Origin: Nautilus pompilius
Lineage: Eukaryota; Mollusca; Cephalopoda; Nautilida; Nautilidae
NCBI GenBank assembly: GCA_018389105.1
Contig: JACATO010001117.1
Span: 310,001-374,000, forward strand
Reading direction: 5' to 3'
DNA: 64,000 bases
Under the pieces are notes generated by a model. The model ran no database searches and was not told where the DNA came from. It worked only from the letters and a program-made list of their open reading frames with translations. The translations under genes and the position numbers were made by a program. Of the stretch, positions 1 to 12,500 are shown piece by piece. Each line of letters opens with the position of its first letter. Positions within the stretch are counted from its first letter, which is position 1.

Positions 1-490
1 TGTAAAATGTACACAAATACAGTGATTTATTGGTTTGTTTTAGATTTCTAAATTACAGATAAAGAATAAAGTTATGTTTGTTTTTGGAACTATTTCACTA
101 TTGCTTAAAATTACACAAGGCCAGAATATATTAGGGATTTAGTGAATGTAAATTTTCTCTTCCTATGGTGTTCTTTATGAAATTCTTATTTGTGGATAGT
201 GCCAGGAATTTTGTTCTCTCCATCCTGATGTCTTTTATTAAACAGAAAAGTCTTAAGAAGAGAAAGGAAATCTATGTCTTTCTTTATGCAAATCAAGTGA
301 TATGAACTCATGACTACAGCATCTCCCATGCAGCCACTTTCATGAGTTCTACATAAGAAAATTAATTTATCTTTCATTGGTGAGAATAAAATCTAAAAAG
401 CTTGGCGAGCTTACGTTTTGGAGAAAAGGGTTCATTCCAGATCATAAATACTTCACGAGGCATTAGTTTATCATCATCATTTTTTTTTAG

Positions 491-3038
491 GTGAGGTGGA
501 GCAGCTGGCAGAAGATGCCTGTGGATCCCTGGCAGTCATCACTTTGTGGAGCACTGTCTGGTGAGTTTGTTTTCCCCTCCATTACCCTGACAACACTAAG
601 ACGGTGACCACGTGTTTCTCTGTTCACCCATGTTTCCTTCTCCTTTAAGGTGGAATTGCAGCTGGACTGACCACACCTCTTGATGTTGCAAAAACCAGAA
701 TCATGCTGGCTGAGGTAAGTGGCTGGTGCAAGAACTGCAGCTGGAACTTTCTGAGATAATCTATCATAAGAACAGGAAGTCTGGCATGGGGGGAGGGGGT
801 GGTAGGATTTAAAAAAAAACAGGTTCAAGACCAGCTTTGCCTACTTGTACAGCTTGAAAAATAGAAACATTTACCGCACAAGTGCATTCCAGAACAGTCT
901 TCATAAATGAACTTTGATGATTGCAGTTGAAAAATTTTAAAAACGAAAATATTCTTTATCTCCTGCGTCTGACCAGGTTAACTTATGTTAGCATCACAGC
1001 AGGATGGTCATATGAAAGAGGCTGTTTCAGCAACATATCAGCATTTTTGAAATTGCTAAAAGGTCTGTTTTACTTGGGTACATATGTCTCTCTAATATTA
1101 TTTGTTACTCTCCATAAAATGCAGACAATTTCACCATTAGTAAAATAAAAACATTAACCACTCATGCTCATTTTGTAAAAAAAGTGTGAAGCACATACCA
1201 TTACATGACTGAGTTATCTCCCATTGATTTCATGAAAACACTCAAATTGTAGAGTAACTGATATGATAGATAATCTACCAGCAGTATTTCACCTCTAGTT
1301 TGTGAAGGACTGTGGAACAACTTACCCATTGGTAGCTTTTTAATATGCAGTAGTGAAAAATCTCATAAGTATACAGTAATATCCTGTTGAAAACTGATTT
1401 GCTATTAAGCTCTTTAATTTTTTTTTAAATTGTGAATTCGAATGAACAGGCACACCTGCCATTTTTGTTTATGCCTGCTGAGCCAATCAGCACTCACCTG
1501 CTTTAGCTTAAACATACACATGGACACTCCACCTCATTTGTGGATTATCTATACCTACTGTCTGGAAAAGGGCCTGCAAATAAATCAGAGGTGAGGTGAA
1601 GTGAAACTAGAAGCAGGTGAGTGATGCCTTTAATTTGCCTACATAATCCCTTAGAACAATTTTGAGAAATGCTGATAACATTAAGGTGTGCACCAAGACA
1701 CCATTTCATTAGCTGCTAAGAAGTTAATCCAATCTAGGATCAGTGACGAAGAGTTTGATTTGGCTCCTGGAAGAGTCATTTGATGCCCAGTGTGACCACT
1801 GCCTGGCGCTACCTCTCACACACCTACCTCTGCTGTGGCAGCTCACTACTACAATGTCTTTGGCATTTAATACATGTCATTGTAGTATAATGTTCACACA
1901 TAGCTTAATTTATTCTTCAATCAGTTGTCTGTGTGTACCAGTAGCTAAGTTAAGCCATCGAGTATGGTATAATGACCCTGTTGAAAACTCTTCTCCAGTG
2001 TGTATCAGGGTGGTGGTGTACTGAAGTAACTGATGGATAACATCTTCTGGTAATTTAATGTGTTAAATTTCCCATTAATTCTTATTGTTATACTGCCTAA
2101 TCTTTATAAGGTAGGGAACCCAGATTTAGAATCAGAAGCTTCTGTTACTCCATTATACACCAAAGATGTCACATCTGATTTGAGCTCTAACTGTTTATGT
2201 ATGTATATTTCTGTCAGCATCTTGTAATGGTTACTTTTGAACATCAGCACATTCTTATAAAATAATTTTCATATTCCACCTTCATCAGTAATAAGCATTC
2301 AAGAAAAAAATCTATCTGGCAATTATTATGTAGAACATTTATGAATTTTCTCTGCACCAGTAAGATTCCTCTATTCTGCTGAATTTTTTTTTCATATAAT
2401 TCAATCTTGTAGCTGGCTTAGTTTAATTTTCCATGCTTAAGAAATCTGGTTTATTTATCATCATAGTTTGTGAAAACCTTATTATTTTCAGACTGGGAGT
2501 TCTCTGTCCAAAGGAAACATTGTTAATGCTTTCTACATTGTTTTTCATCAGAATGGGATGAAAGGGTATGTAGATTGTATACAGTATGCTAACTTTGATT
2601 GCATTTCAAATGCCATACCATCCTCTTCAACTCTTAGTTTGGTGGTAAAATAAAAGAAAAGAGTTACACATCTGAGGCTATAAAGTCCTACTAATCTGAC
2701 AGGTATAAATAAACACTCTGAGAATTTTATAACCTTAGGAAACCTGGTAAAATTATAATGAAGTTTGTAAAAAGAGTAAACCGAATACTTTGGTCATCTC
2801 AATATATTATATTATACTAAACTTTATTGATAAAGTACATTTAACATATCTGCTTTGCTTTTGTTAGTTTTCTTTGTGTAATGAAAAGCTGCTTCAGTCT
2901 GTCTTCTGACTCTGGACAATTTTTTTTTTAAGTTTATTTGCAGGAATTGTTCCCCGAGTTGTCTGGACTTCATTTGGAGGAGCGATCTTTCTGGGCATTT
3001 ATGATAAAACAAAAAGTATCATAATGAAAAATTCATGA
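491..3038 (+). CDS. SLC25A26: S-adenosylmethionine mitochondrial carrier, 3' four coding exons (partial)
   Basis: Carrier of the inner mitochondrial membrane that exchanges S-adenosylmethionine for S-adenosylhomocysteine. Coding exons are 491-560, 650-714, 2492-2565 and 2933-3038, each bounded by AG/GT and keeping one frame across all junctions (70+65+74+106 nt, about 104 C-terminal residues, stop TGA 3036-3038). The second exon gives GGIAAGLTTPLDVAKTRIML, containing the third-repeat mitochondrial-carrier signature PLDVAKTR (Px[DE]xx[KR]). The last two exons give GNIVNAFYIVFHQNGMKG and LFAGIVPRVVWTSFGGAIF, the end of the third carrier repeat; both align well with human SAMC as I remember it. 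The first two carrier repeats and the start codon lie upstream of the window; I found no further exon in 1-490. The gene is convergent with CEP83. Confidence 0.93.
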
Positions 3039-3283
3039 ATATTGTACACATTTACAAAGCTGTATGTAGCTACTTTGATTGCTGGCAAGAAAAACAGCAT
3101 CAGATAACTATTTCTGAAAAATACTGGAGTATTTATTCATCTACATCGTAACCATAGAAACATTTCTTGCAACTTAGCATTATCTTTTACATAGTGTACA
3201 ATGGTAAATATACCTGATGAGGTTGTGTGGAGCCCTTGGTGATGGACTTGTTGGGAGGGTTCTGATTAGACAAACCAACCAAG

Positions 3284-3289
3284 TTTATT
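3284..3289 (-). terminator. Candidate poly(A) signal of CEP83
   Basis: TTTATT on the + strand reads AATAAA on the minus strand, about 290 nt beyond the CEP83 stop. If used, the CEP83 3' UTR would run into the 3' UTR of the convergent SLC25A26 gene. Another minus-strand AATAAA is at 3129-3134. Confidence 0.45.
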
Positions 3290-3445
3290 ACAGTTTCTAT
3301 TTCCCTGCCAGAAAATAAGAGCCCTGAGCTGCTGTTAAACTGCATTGTATGCCAGAATTTTGTATATAAAATTCTGTTTGGACAGACGACATAACGTAAT
3401 GAAGTCACAAAGGTAGAGGATGCTGATAGTGACTGTTATGACTTA

Positions 3446-3455
3446 AATAAATAAA
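3446..3455 (+). terminator. Tandem poly(A) signals of SLC25A26
   Basis: Two overlapping AATAAA hexamers (3446-3451 and 3450-3455) lie about 410 nt after the SLC25A26 stop and are the first such hexamers on this strand after it. They predict a 3' UTR of roughly 3039-3475. Confidence 0.6.
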
Positions 3456-3577
3456 AATAATTTCCTTTGCCATGGTGAACAATACGTTCATCTTTGTTGG
3501 AGTTGCACCATACTTTTGTCACAATGTCCAACTTCCCCCTCTCTTAAGCCTTTGACATGATTCTGTTAACACCTGGG

Positions 3578-6500
3578 TCATAACTTTTCCTCTCGGTCTT
3601 CAAAAGAGCGGTGGATGGGTGTGCTGTTCACAATGTCCTGCAACTCTTCTAGCTGTTCCTTCTGGAAGCTGTCTAAGATGTCAAGCCGCTGCCTTAGTAG
3701 TTGTAGTTCATTCTGATGCTGGTGTTCCTGTAATAAAAACAAACATTGCTGAGACAACTGACCTCTGCCACCTGATTGTTGTTTTAGTTCTCAAATGAAA
3801 AACTAATTATAGTCTGGCCAATTACATATATATCTTTTATAAAAGTAAAGTTAGGCATTCTATTTCTAATTAGCTTTCTTTTTCCCATTGGCTGGATATC
3901 ATTCAGTAAAACATCCATAATTCTGCCCAGCAGTGCAGTGACTGGTGCCACAATTATTTAAGTAAAACTGGTGGTGCTTCACTTCTAAGTTCCTTCCTAG
4001 AACCTCCACTAAAGTCTTATAAGTAGACACGATTTAGTGAAGTATACCTGTTGTTATTTAAAGTGGAAACTAGATAAGCCTACATAGCTTTATAACAAAC
4101 ACACTGACCATAAATCGGATAAGATGTAATTGATTGAATATTTTTCTATCTATTTTGTAGTGAGTTTGAAAAGTAGCAACATCAGACCTGATACACCACA
4201 CCTAAGATGCAGGCAGACAGAAGTTATACATGTTTTGAAAATATCAGCAGAAGTGTAAATTAATGGAATAGGTAAGCTATTTAAAAAGTATACTGAGTTT
4301 ACCTTTTGACAACTGCCCACCTATGAAGTTTAGTTATCAAAATGACACATGAAATGATAAACATGCAGTTTTTCATGGGGGAAAAAGAATTAGGTTATGC
4401 AATATCTAATTTTAAACCTTGGTTAGTTGATACCTGAAACAGAATTTTAAAGATATATTTTCACTTAATAACTGCAGCAGGAATTTGTTACTGATGACAT
4501 CCAGCCTGCCAATGACAATGTTTTAAAATTGGATTTCATATTATATGAATATGGTATTTTAAAAGTGAGACTTCCAATAATAAAATTGTTGGACTTTTTT
4601 GTAATGCACCAGATATCTAACTATAAAGGAGAATGAGAACACCTCATGCTTCCTGTCAGTCAAGTGTTAACTAACACTCATTTGTCACAAATAGTGAGAA
4701 ATCATTACTCAAACTCAAACAAGACTTTACTGTAAAAAATATTTACCTGCAGGTTAACATTATCACTTTGCAAAACAGGGTTGTTGGGGTTGGGATTTAT
4801 CATGGAAGCAAATGTCAAATCTCCAATTGACATGGAAGTAGAGGTGGCATAGATTAATTTACGGAACTCATTATGACGTCTCTGCAAATCCTTCAGTTGC
4901 CAGTGCAGTCTCTTGTGTACTTCCTGCGGCACTGCGTTTCTGGAAGAGAACCACGCAGTTATAATAGCATGTGTTTGTCAAATGAATCTGTGCAGTAAGA
5001 AAAATAATACTAATGTAGAAGTGATGCACATTTAGACTATGAATATTGAGTTATTTGGCAACTTTAAATGACATCCCACCAAACGTTTAATCTCTAATAA
5101 TGAGAAGAATACAGGCAGCTTGACGTTACATATTTCTATATATAAAACTGATGGTTCGTCTAGAGAGAACAGCAAAACCATTACAATATGAAAATCCTTC
5201 AAACACTAAGGTTTCTTTAAGTTTAAAAGAAAATTAAAACGAGCCTTCTCAATTTGTCTATTAAAAACTGGTGGAAAGAATATCACACATAATAGACTGC
5301 AGCCTTAGCCATTAAATATATAAAATGGCACACCTTTCAGACAAAGCTTACAGCACACAATGCAGTTTCAAGCAAGGGGCACAGCAAATACTTACTCCAG
5401 AGACTTTTTCTCTAGTTCCAGCTGTTCTCTCTGTGCTTCAGAAATCTCCAGCTTCTTTTTCAGATATCGTATTGACTTGCTACATTTCTTTTTATACTGG
5501 AAATGCAAAAAGTGACACATTTCACAAGTTTACACAATACAATCTTTGACATTTAGTTAATACCTTACTCAATTATTTATTTCAACCTCTCAATGACCCC
5601 TGAGATGCAAACATCATAGCACCTCTTGTGATGACTCTTATCACATTAAACTAGGCTGTAAGTTCTGTTTACTTTTTCTATGCTGAAGATCAACCTAATT
5701 TTGGTTAGAGCACAGCTTGTAAAACATTCACCTACCTTGAGGTGGATGGTGGCTGCCTTACTTAACTTGGTGCTGAAGTATCCTAACTTCGTTTCCAGCT
5801 CCTGCCGCCTCTGGTCTAGCTGCTCTCGCTCCTCCTCCCATGATGCCCTGTACCTTGCAAGAATCTTATCGTTGTTCTCATTGCACTTGTTCATCTGCTC
5901 TTTGGTTGTCTTCATTTCACTTCGCAGAAGCTCCACCTGGTTGTGCAGCTTCATGTTCTTGTCAGATATGCTCCTTTCATTTTCATACAGGTTGTTTATC
6001 TCCAACTGGAGGCTGCTCACCTGGCTCCGCAGCATGCTGTTGTCACCTCTCTCCCGCTCCATCTCTTCCTTCATCAGTTGCTGCTGCTGCATCTTGGTTC
6101 TGAAAATACAGCAGTTGTGTTGATTTACCTAGAATTCACTGGAGTTAAGGGAATTAAGGGATCGTACAGCTGTCTGAAATACCAAAAAGGCTAAATAATG
6201 CAACAGTAACAGACCATTAATGGTCTGAGTGTTTGAATACGCAGAGAAAAATTCTCTAATTAAATACGTTTTTTTTCTTTTAAAGTGGGGAAACTGTTAT
6301 TTGGTGACCCCTAGTTTCTTCTTTAATGTGTGTATCATGAAGAACAAACAGCCTATATATGCTATATTGTTTCTACATGCTTGAATATTGAGAGAACCTT
6401 TCTAAAAAGGGGGGGATACACAAAACCCATACTGATTGATGAAAGTATGTTAGAATAATTTAAAATACCAAATACAGTAAAATCCCACATAGTGAAATTC

Positions 6501-9500
6501 AAGGGATCAAATTTTTTCATTGGTTATATGGGAGTTCTTTATACAGAGGTTCTTCAAAACTTATTTTTTTAAAATCCCCGAAGATAAAACACAGCCATGC
6601 TTGTGGTTTGTTTATTAATTAGATGAATCAGTCACAGAAATAGCAGGGCCAGAACAACCAGTTAAATAGGATGATAGTGTCTTTACAGGGACTGCTTTAT
6701 CATTTCACCTGTTCTAATTCCCTGAACAATTTTGAGTGTGTGTGTATATATCTGAGGCTGAGAACCCCTCAGTCCCACCGAGTGTCTCTAAAGCCTAGTT
6801 CTATTCGAGAAGCTCAATGTCTGCTGAGACAGACTCTTCAAGCATCACGTCTCTGACCTGCAGTTTTGTTGCCACTTCTTGCCAGCCTTCAGCCTCAAAA
6901 TAAACTCTCCATCACCCACACCGTTCTCTTCTGGAATGTCTGTGGTGGCAGCAGGCAGAGAGATCCTGCTTTCATGAAGAAATTTTCAATCACAGTTGAC
7001 TTGATCTCTTCCCAAACTAAAGAGAGTCTCCACATGGCTCAGAACTCCCATTTTAGCTTCAACACTTCAGAAGAACACTCCATTCTTTGCAGCAAGTACT
7101 GAACAAGTTGCCTTCTATAGATCCTCTTGATTTGAGAAACCACTCATTGGCTACAACTTTCCAGTGCAGGCTCTTAATGTCATTTGCAAGACGTTGACCC
7201 GGAAAAGAATTTCTCTCTTTTAATTTCATGTGTGCATCCACACTACACAGCCATTCTCTGAACAGCCACAATGTCATCCACAAGTTTTTGTAGCAGCAAG
7301 GCAGCCTTTTCACATTTTTAAACCATCTCGGTTTATTATACTTATTAATCACAAAAGATTCTAATTTCTCAGAACCATCAGAGTTGCTGCAGAGAACAAT
7401 TGATCTTTCTTGTACCATGGTGGCAAGTATAGCAGATTTATCCTCTACAGCTACATTTTATCTGGAAACAGATTGTAAAAATGTCCAGCCTCATCTCAAT
7501 TGTTACTAAATACCAGAGAGCAAATGGTGGTCTGGGAAAAAACCACTGGCTAGCCTAAGAATTATTCAATGCAAGCCCCTTCAGGTAGATGATGTAGTAG
7601 GGTCATATAGTAACTGGTACACGTGTAAAATAACATGCACGTGATACTATTATATCATTGTAACATCAGCAGTTGTTTTTTTTTGGCTTGAACAGTAAAC
7701 GTGGAACTGGACTCTGCTGTATTGTTGAATTAATTTAAAATATAGTCCTTTGATCTGAGAACAGTATAATACATTATTATACTCTTAATAAAGAGGCTTA
7801 ATTATAGCAACAGTGACATAGGATTTGATATATAGGGGGTTCATCATCCAAAGAAGATAGAAAGCCTATACAGATGTATCATATCTCGCTGGGACCAGAG
7901 TAACACTTCAATAAATGGAGTTTTCTGTTATGGAGAAGTTTGCTAGGTGAAGGTTTCACTGTATATACAAATTTATGATTCCAACCCTTTATCATTGCAT
8001 TTTTTAAAATTTTACTTACGTCTGTCTGTCTGTGTTTAGTTTAGTTTATTCTGAAACCACACACACTGCCTAAATCTGAGTAGAGATAATACTTTGTGGT
8101 GCAGCCCCTTTGATAGCTTATGCAAAGCAGCAACAGTCTGACATCAACAATCTTGACCTGTGGAATTGCAGCCCATTCTGGAAAAGAATCTGTACTAGAG
8201 AGTCCTGGGAAGTGAGTTTACTGGGACTTTTTCACAGGAATCAGTCAAGGATAGCCCACATGAAGTCAGTAGGATTCATATCTGACAGAGTTCTGATGAC
8301 CTGACTCTAAGAATTGCCTTCTTTGAATAAACTACCAGTGGCATAGACAGGCAGAAGTCCCTCTCAGGGAATGCTGATGTCCTGGGCAGAGATTAGTTCT
8401 TTCATAGAACATTAGCTATGTCCATCCAGTGACCAAATTGCAACCCACATCATGACAAACAAATTGCTCTATTTTGTCATGGTTTGCAAATGGCTTAATG
8501 AGAATTCCTGCACTACTTTGCCCATTAAAGTCAGCAACTCAACTAGCATTGCATGGGGGGGGGGGGGTGAAGAGTGGTTTGCATCTTGCCATTCTTCCAC
8601 ACATTCAGTGCTGTGGAGATAATGTCTAAAGGTTCTTATGAACACCTACTCATGTTCTGCTACATTTGTGTAGCCAATTTTTTAAGGATTCAGTTTCCCT
8701 ACTCTGCACAGCATGATGAGTATGTTCTGCTGGCTTTAGGTTCTAAGACACAGTTGCCTTATCACTCTCCTGAACTATAAAATCATCCAGGTAACAGTTT
8801 ACAGTGGAATATCCAGAGCCCTGGAGATTTCCCAGTGGCTTTTACCAACGTCCCATTGCTCAAGTGTGCGCCCTCATTCAAATCAATTCCTGCCAACATC
8901 CTGTTTTTGACATGGCTACCTAGCTTGTACCCATTCTGTTAGCTTGCAATCATGTGCCTATCAAGCGAATGGACTGACTTAATAGAGAGGAAGGCTATTT
9001 ACCTATATCAAGCCTGTACACATACAGATAATTCAGAGATGTCAAAGGGTAATGATTGAAATAAAACAAAGGCAGAATACAACATCTTAGGAAAAGTGAG
9101 CTAAAACAATGGTCAAATTACAACATCCAAAAACGATGAAAAACTGCTAAAATAAGATCACTGCACATCAAAACAATCAGGAAAAGCTCAATGAAATGTA
9201 GATTCATTAGTTACTACTACTAAGGTGAACTAGCCCCTCTAAATTCTGTAAATAACCATCATCAATCTAAACATTAATAAACTGATTTGGTTGACATCAG
9301 CCATTGCTGCTGCTGTCATCTATTTTTACATACATCCTTTTAGCTTAATGATGTTCTAAATGGACTAGGCCTTTGTACAAGTTGCACTGACCCTAGTACA
9401 CATCACCAGTCATGCTAATAACAAACCAGCCCACCTGAGAACAAGTAGCTCCCTCTCTGATGCATCCCTAGCTTCTATGGCAGTTTGCATCCGTTCTTCT

Positions 9501-12500
9501 ATCTTGTCTTTTTCAGCCTGGCGCTGAGCCTCCTCATCAATCTTACTTCTTTCCATTGCTTGTAACTTAGTTTCCAGCTCCAACCTGATGTTTAAAAATA
9601 TAAACAACTGAGCACAGCTGAGATGTTTTTGGAGTATACATATAGACCTTTTGAATCTTGTCATCACTCTGCCAATAGAGAAGACAGTTAAGGATGCAGA
9701 GCACTAAATAAATGTTCAGATAATACTTGTCTGCATACTGATGTCAATCATGACAAAATGGATTCAAAAGATAAATGTACCAATTACAGCTGAAAAAAAA
9801 ACAAAAACAGGGTTCTTTATATCTAAATTTGCTTCCTGTTTATACACTTTCTCTCTTGTTTGTTTACTTGCTGGTCTACAAAAAATTTGTACAGTAGACA
9901 TAACTTCATTACAATATCTAAGACTATATCAGGATGTTTTTCTGATAACTACCAGGAAGCAGGCATATACTGAAATTCTTACTATATATTTTTAAAAGCC
10001 ATAATAGGCATTCAGCAACAGTCGACCTTATGCTGGGTAAAGCCTCTAGCCTCTTACTTTTATATGTTGTCGAACGACAAAATCTACAAGGGAGACAACC
10101 CCGGTAAACAAATGTAGTGCTGGGGTTGTCCACTAGAGTGTTGCTAGTCTTCTGACCTCAGCAGGGAAAGTAGAACTCTTCAGATGTGGGAGGAAGTGAA
10201 AGAAATCATGTACACCAAAACAGGGCTGGTCCCAAATGAGATTCAAACTCGAGCTCCAACCATAATGGTCTTGAGTTATCCCAAACATTGCTGTTAAGAA
10301 GCATACATAGGAACCATGCAGATGCAGTAGGAACCTTATCAGCTTTATCACAGTAATGTTCTAAACAAAATGATTACTTACTTTTCGTTTTCTGTTTGTG
10401 TGATCCTCTGCAATTCCTCCTCTCGCACAGTCTGGACTCGATGGACAGCCTCTCGCTCCTTGTCGATCAGCGCCTGTGCTTGTTGGTCAATGGTGTGCTT
10501 TGCCAACTCCAGCTGGCTCTCCACATCTGCAGAGAAATAAGTCACACTATAGGCCCTGTGGTTTTCATATGTTAGAATGTTTAGCTGCATATCTGAAAAC
10601 TCTTCCATCACTCTACAGTGGGTCCCTGTCCCCCAGGCAGTCATAATTCTCATGGTGAATGGCCAGCACCTGATTAAGTCTACATGTAGTTTAATTTTTT
10701 CTGCTACCTAAGTGAAGAAATAATTCCCAAATTAAAAAAATATATATATCTCTGAATTATCCCCTTAACTAAAATACCTTGTTGTAGAAAATATACTATA
10801 TCCAATGAAACTTATTGACCTTTATATAGTCTAAACAAAAAAGGTTGTCAGCTTTCAATTACTTAGGCACCAAAATACCAAAGTTACAAAGAAAACTAAT
10901 ATATAGTACAGTAAAGAAATCAAAACATACACAAGTTTTTTTTTAAATAGTAAATCATAGCAGTGTATATATAAAACTAGTTTCTATACAGCATCATAGT
11001 TAAACATCGTTTCAACCTTTAACCCATCATGTTGCCAATAAAGACAACAACTGCAATGCTGAGTTTAGGACGTAAACTATTTGTTCAAATATATACTATA
11101 CATGACAAATAAAACCCTTTTACTTTTTGAAACATTGACCATCTTGTCCCGTTCACGCTCCAAGTCCCCTCGTTGTTTCAGCATCTCCATCTTTAGGTCA
11201 GCCAGCTCCAACTTGCTTGCATGCACAGTCTCCTCCACCTTGTTCTTCAGCAGCAAGTTGTCACGCTCCAACTCATGAACACGGCTACTGAGAACACTGC
11301 GCATCTCCTCAGCTTCTGTCACATCCTTCTTCAGGCTATCCATCTGCTTCTTGAGTGACAGTCGTTCAGCCTGGCAGGAAAGGTGAGTAAAAGGAAATAG
11401 AAGCAAGCAGGGCACAGACAATATTTTTTTTTTAAATCTTCGGCCATAAACCCACCCAGGTAGCCACCCCTACCTTTGCTGTGCCGATAACGCTGCTCAA
11501 AACGACCAGACACCAACATTTACCTCCAGTGATTTCACGTTGGCGGTCTGCTCGGTCAGCTGCTTGGCTTGCAAGCGTGTCTGGTGCTCTGATTCAATTC
11601 CATGCTGCTCTCGCTGGGCCTGCACTTCCTCAAGCTCCGTGATGAGATCCCTGACTTTCTGGTGAAGCTGAATGTTCTCCCGCTGCAGGACCCTATTCTG
11701 CTCTGAATCGTAGCCAAACTCCACCTGCATTTTGGTTGCTAACATTTCCTTCTCATTTCGGAGATGAGTGATCTGCAGTCAGAAAACAAAAAAAAATTCT
11801 CCTCGAAAATGTTCAATATTTAGAGAAACGTTCTGAGGCTGGATTCTTTCAAAACAAAACTTATCTTCAGAGACTTGCTGCAACAATCTTTCCAGTGTTC
11901 AGTCTAGGTTTTCCCCCATTTTTGTGCCAAGGATACAGAGTATAAAAATAAGTGGGCTGATCTCAGAAGGATATGCTTGCTCAGTGGAGCACAAAATTTT
12001 TTTTTTAAAATGTTAATATCTGAAGCTGATTTTATTTAAAAAGAAAAAGACTACAGATGTCACTTTTAAACAAACCAACCAGTTATGATTATCAACCAGA
12101 AAGACTAGCAAATCTTTATTACGTTTCTACGGTTTCTTTGGTGTATTTCAAAGAAGAAAGAATAGTTAGTGAGGGAGCCAAAGTTGGAAAATTTATGCCC
12201 TAGGTTTACCTCCATCCCTTTATGCTTGTGAAGTTCTTCGAATGCCTGCTGGTGCTGCATCTTCTCGTGTTCATACTCAGATTTAAGAAAAGAGAACTCA
12301 TAGCGGAGTTTGTTGTAACTATTCCTGTAGTCTTCAATCTGCTTCTCCTGACTGTGGAGCTTCTCTTTGAAAGGCTTCTCCACATCAGCAATGACCTGCT
12401 GCCGAATCATCTCCAGACGCTGGGGAGTTAGTACCTGAGGAAGAAATAAAGCAGATATACAATGGGCTATTTCAAGCCCTGATGATAGCCAGCCTTTGTG

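Noticed and set aside
5680-6194. Plus-strand open frames of 83-147 codons
   Set aside because: Antisense shadows of the CEP83 exon 6099-5736.
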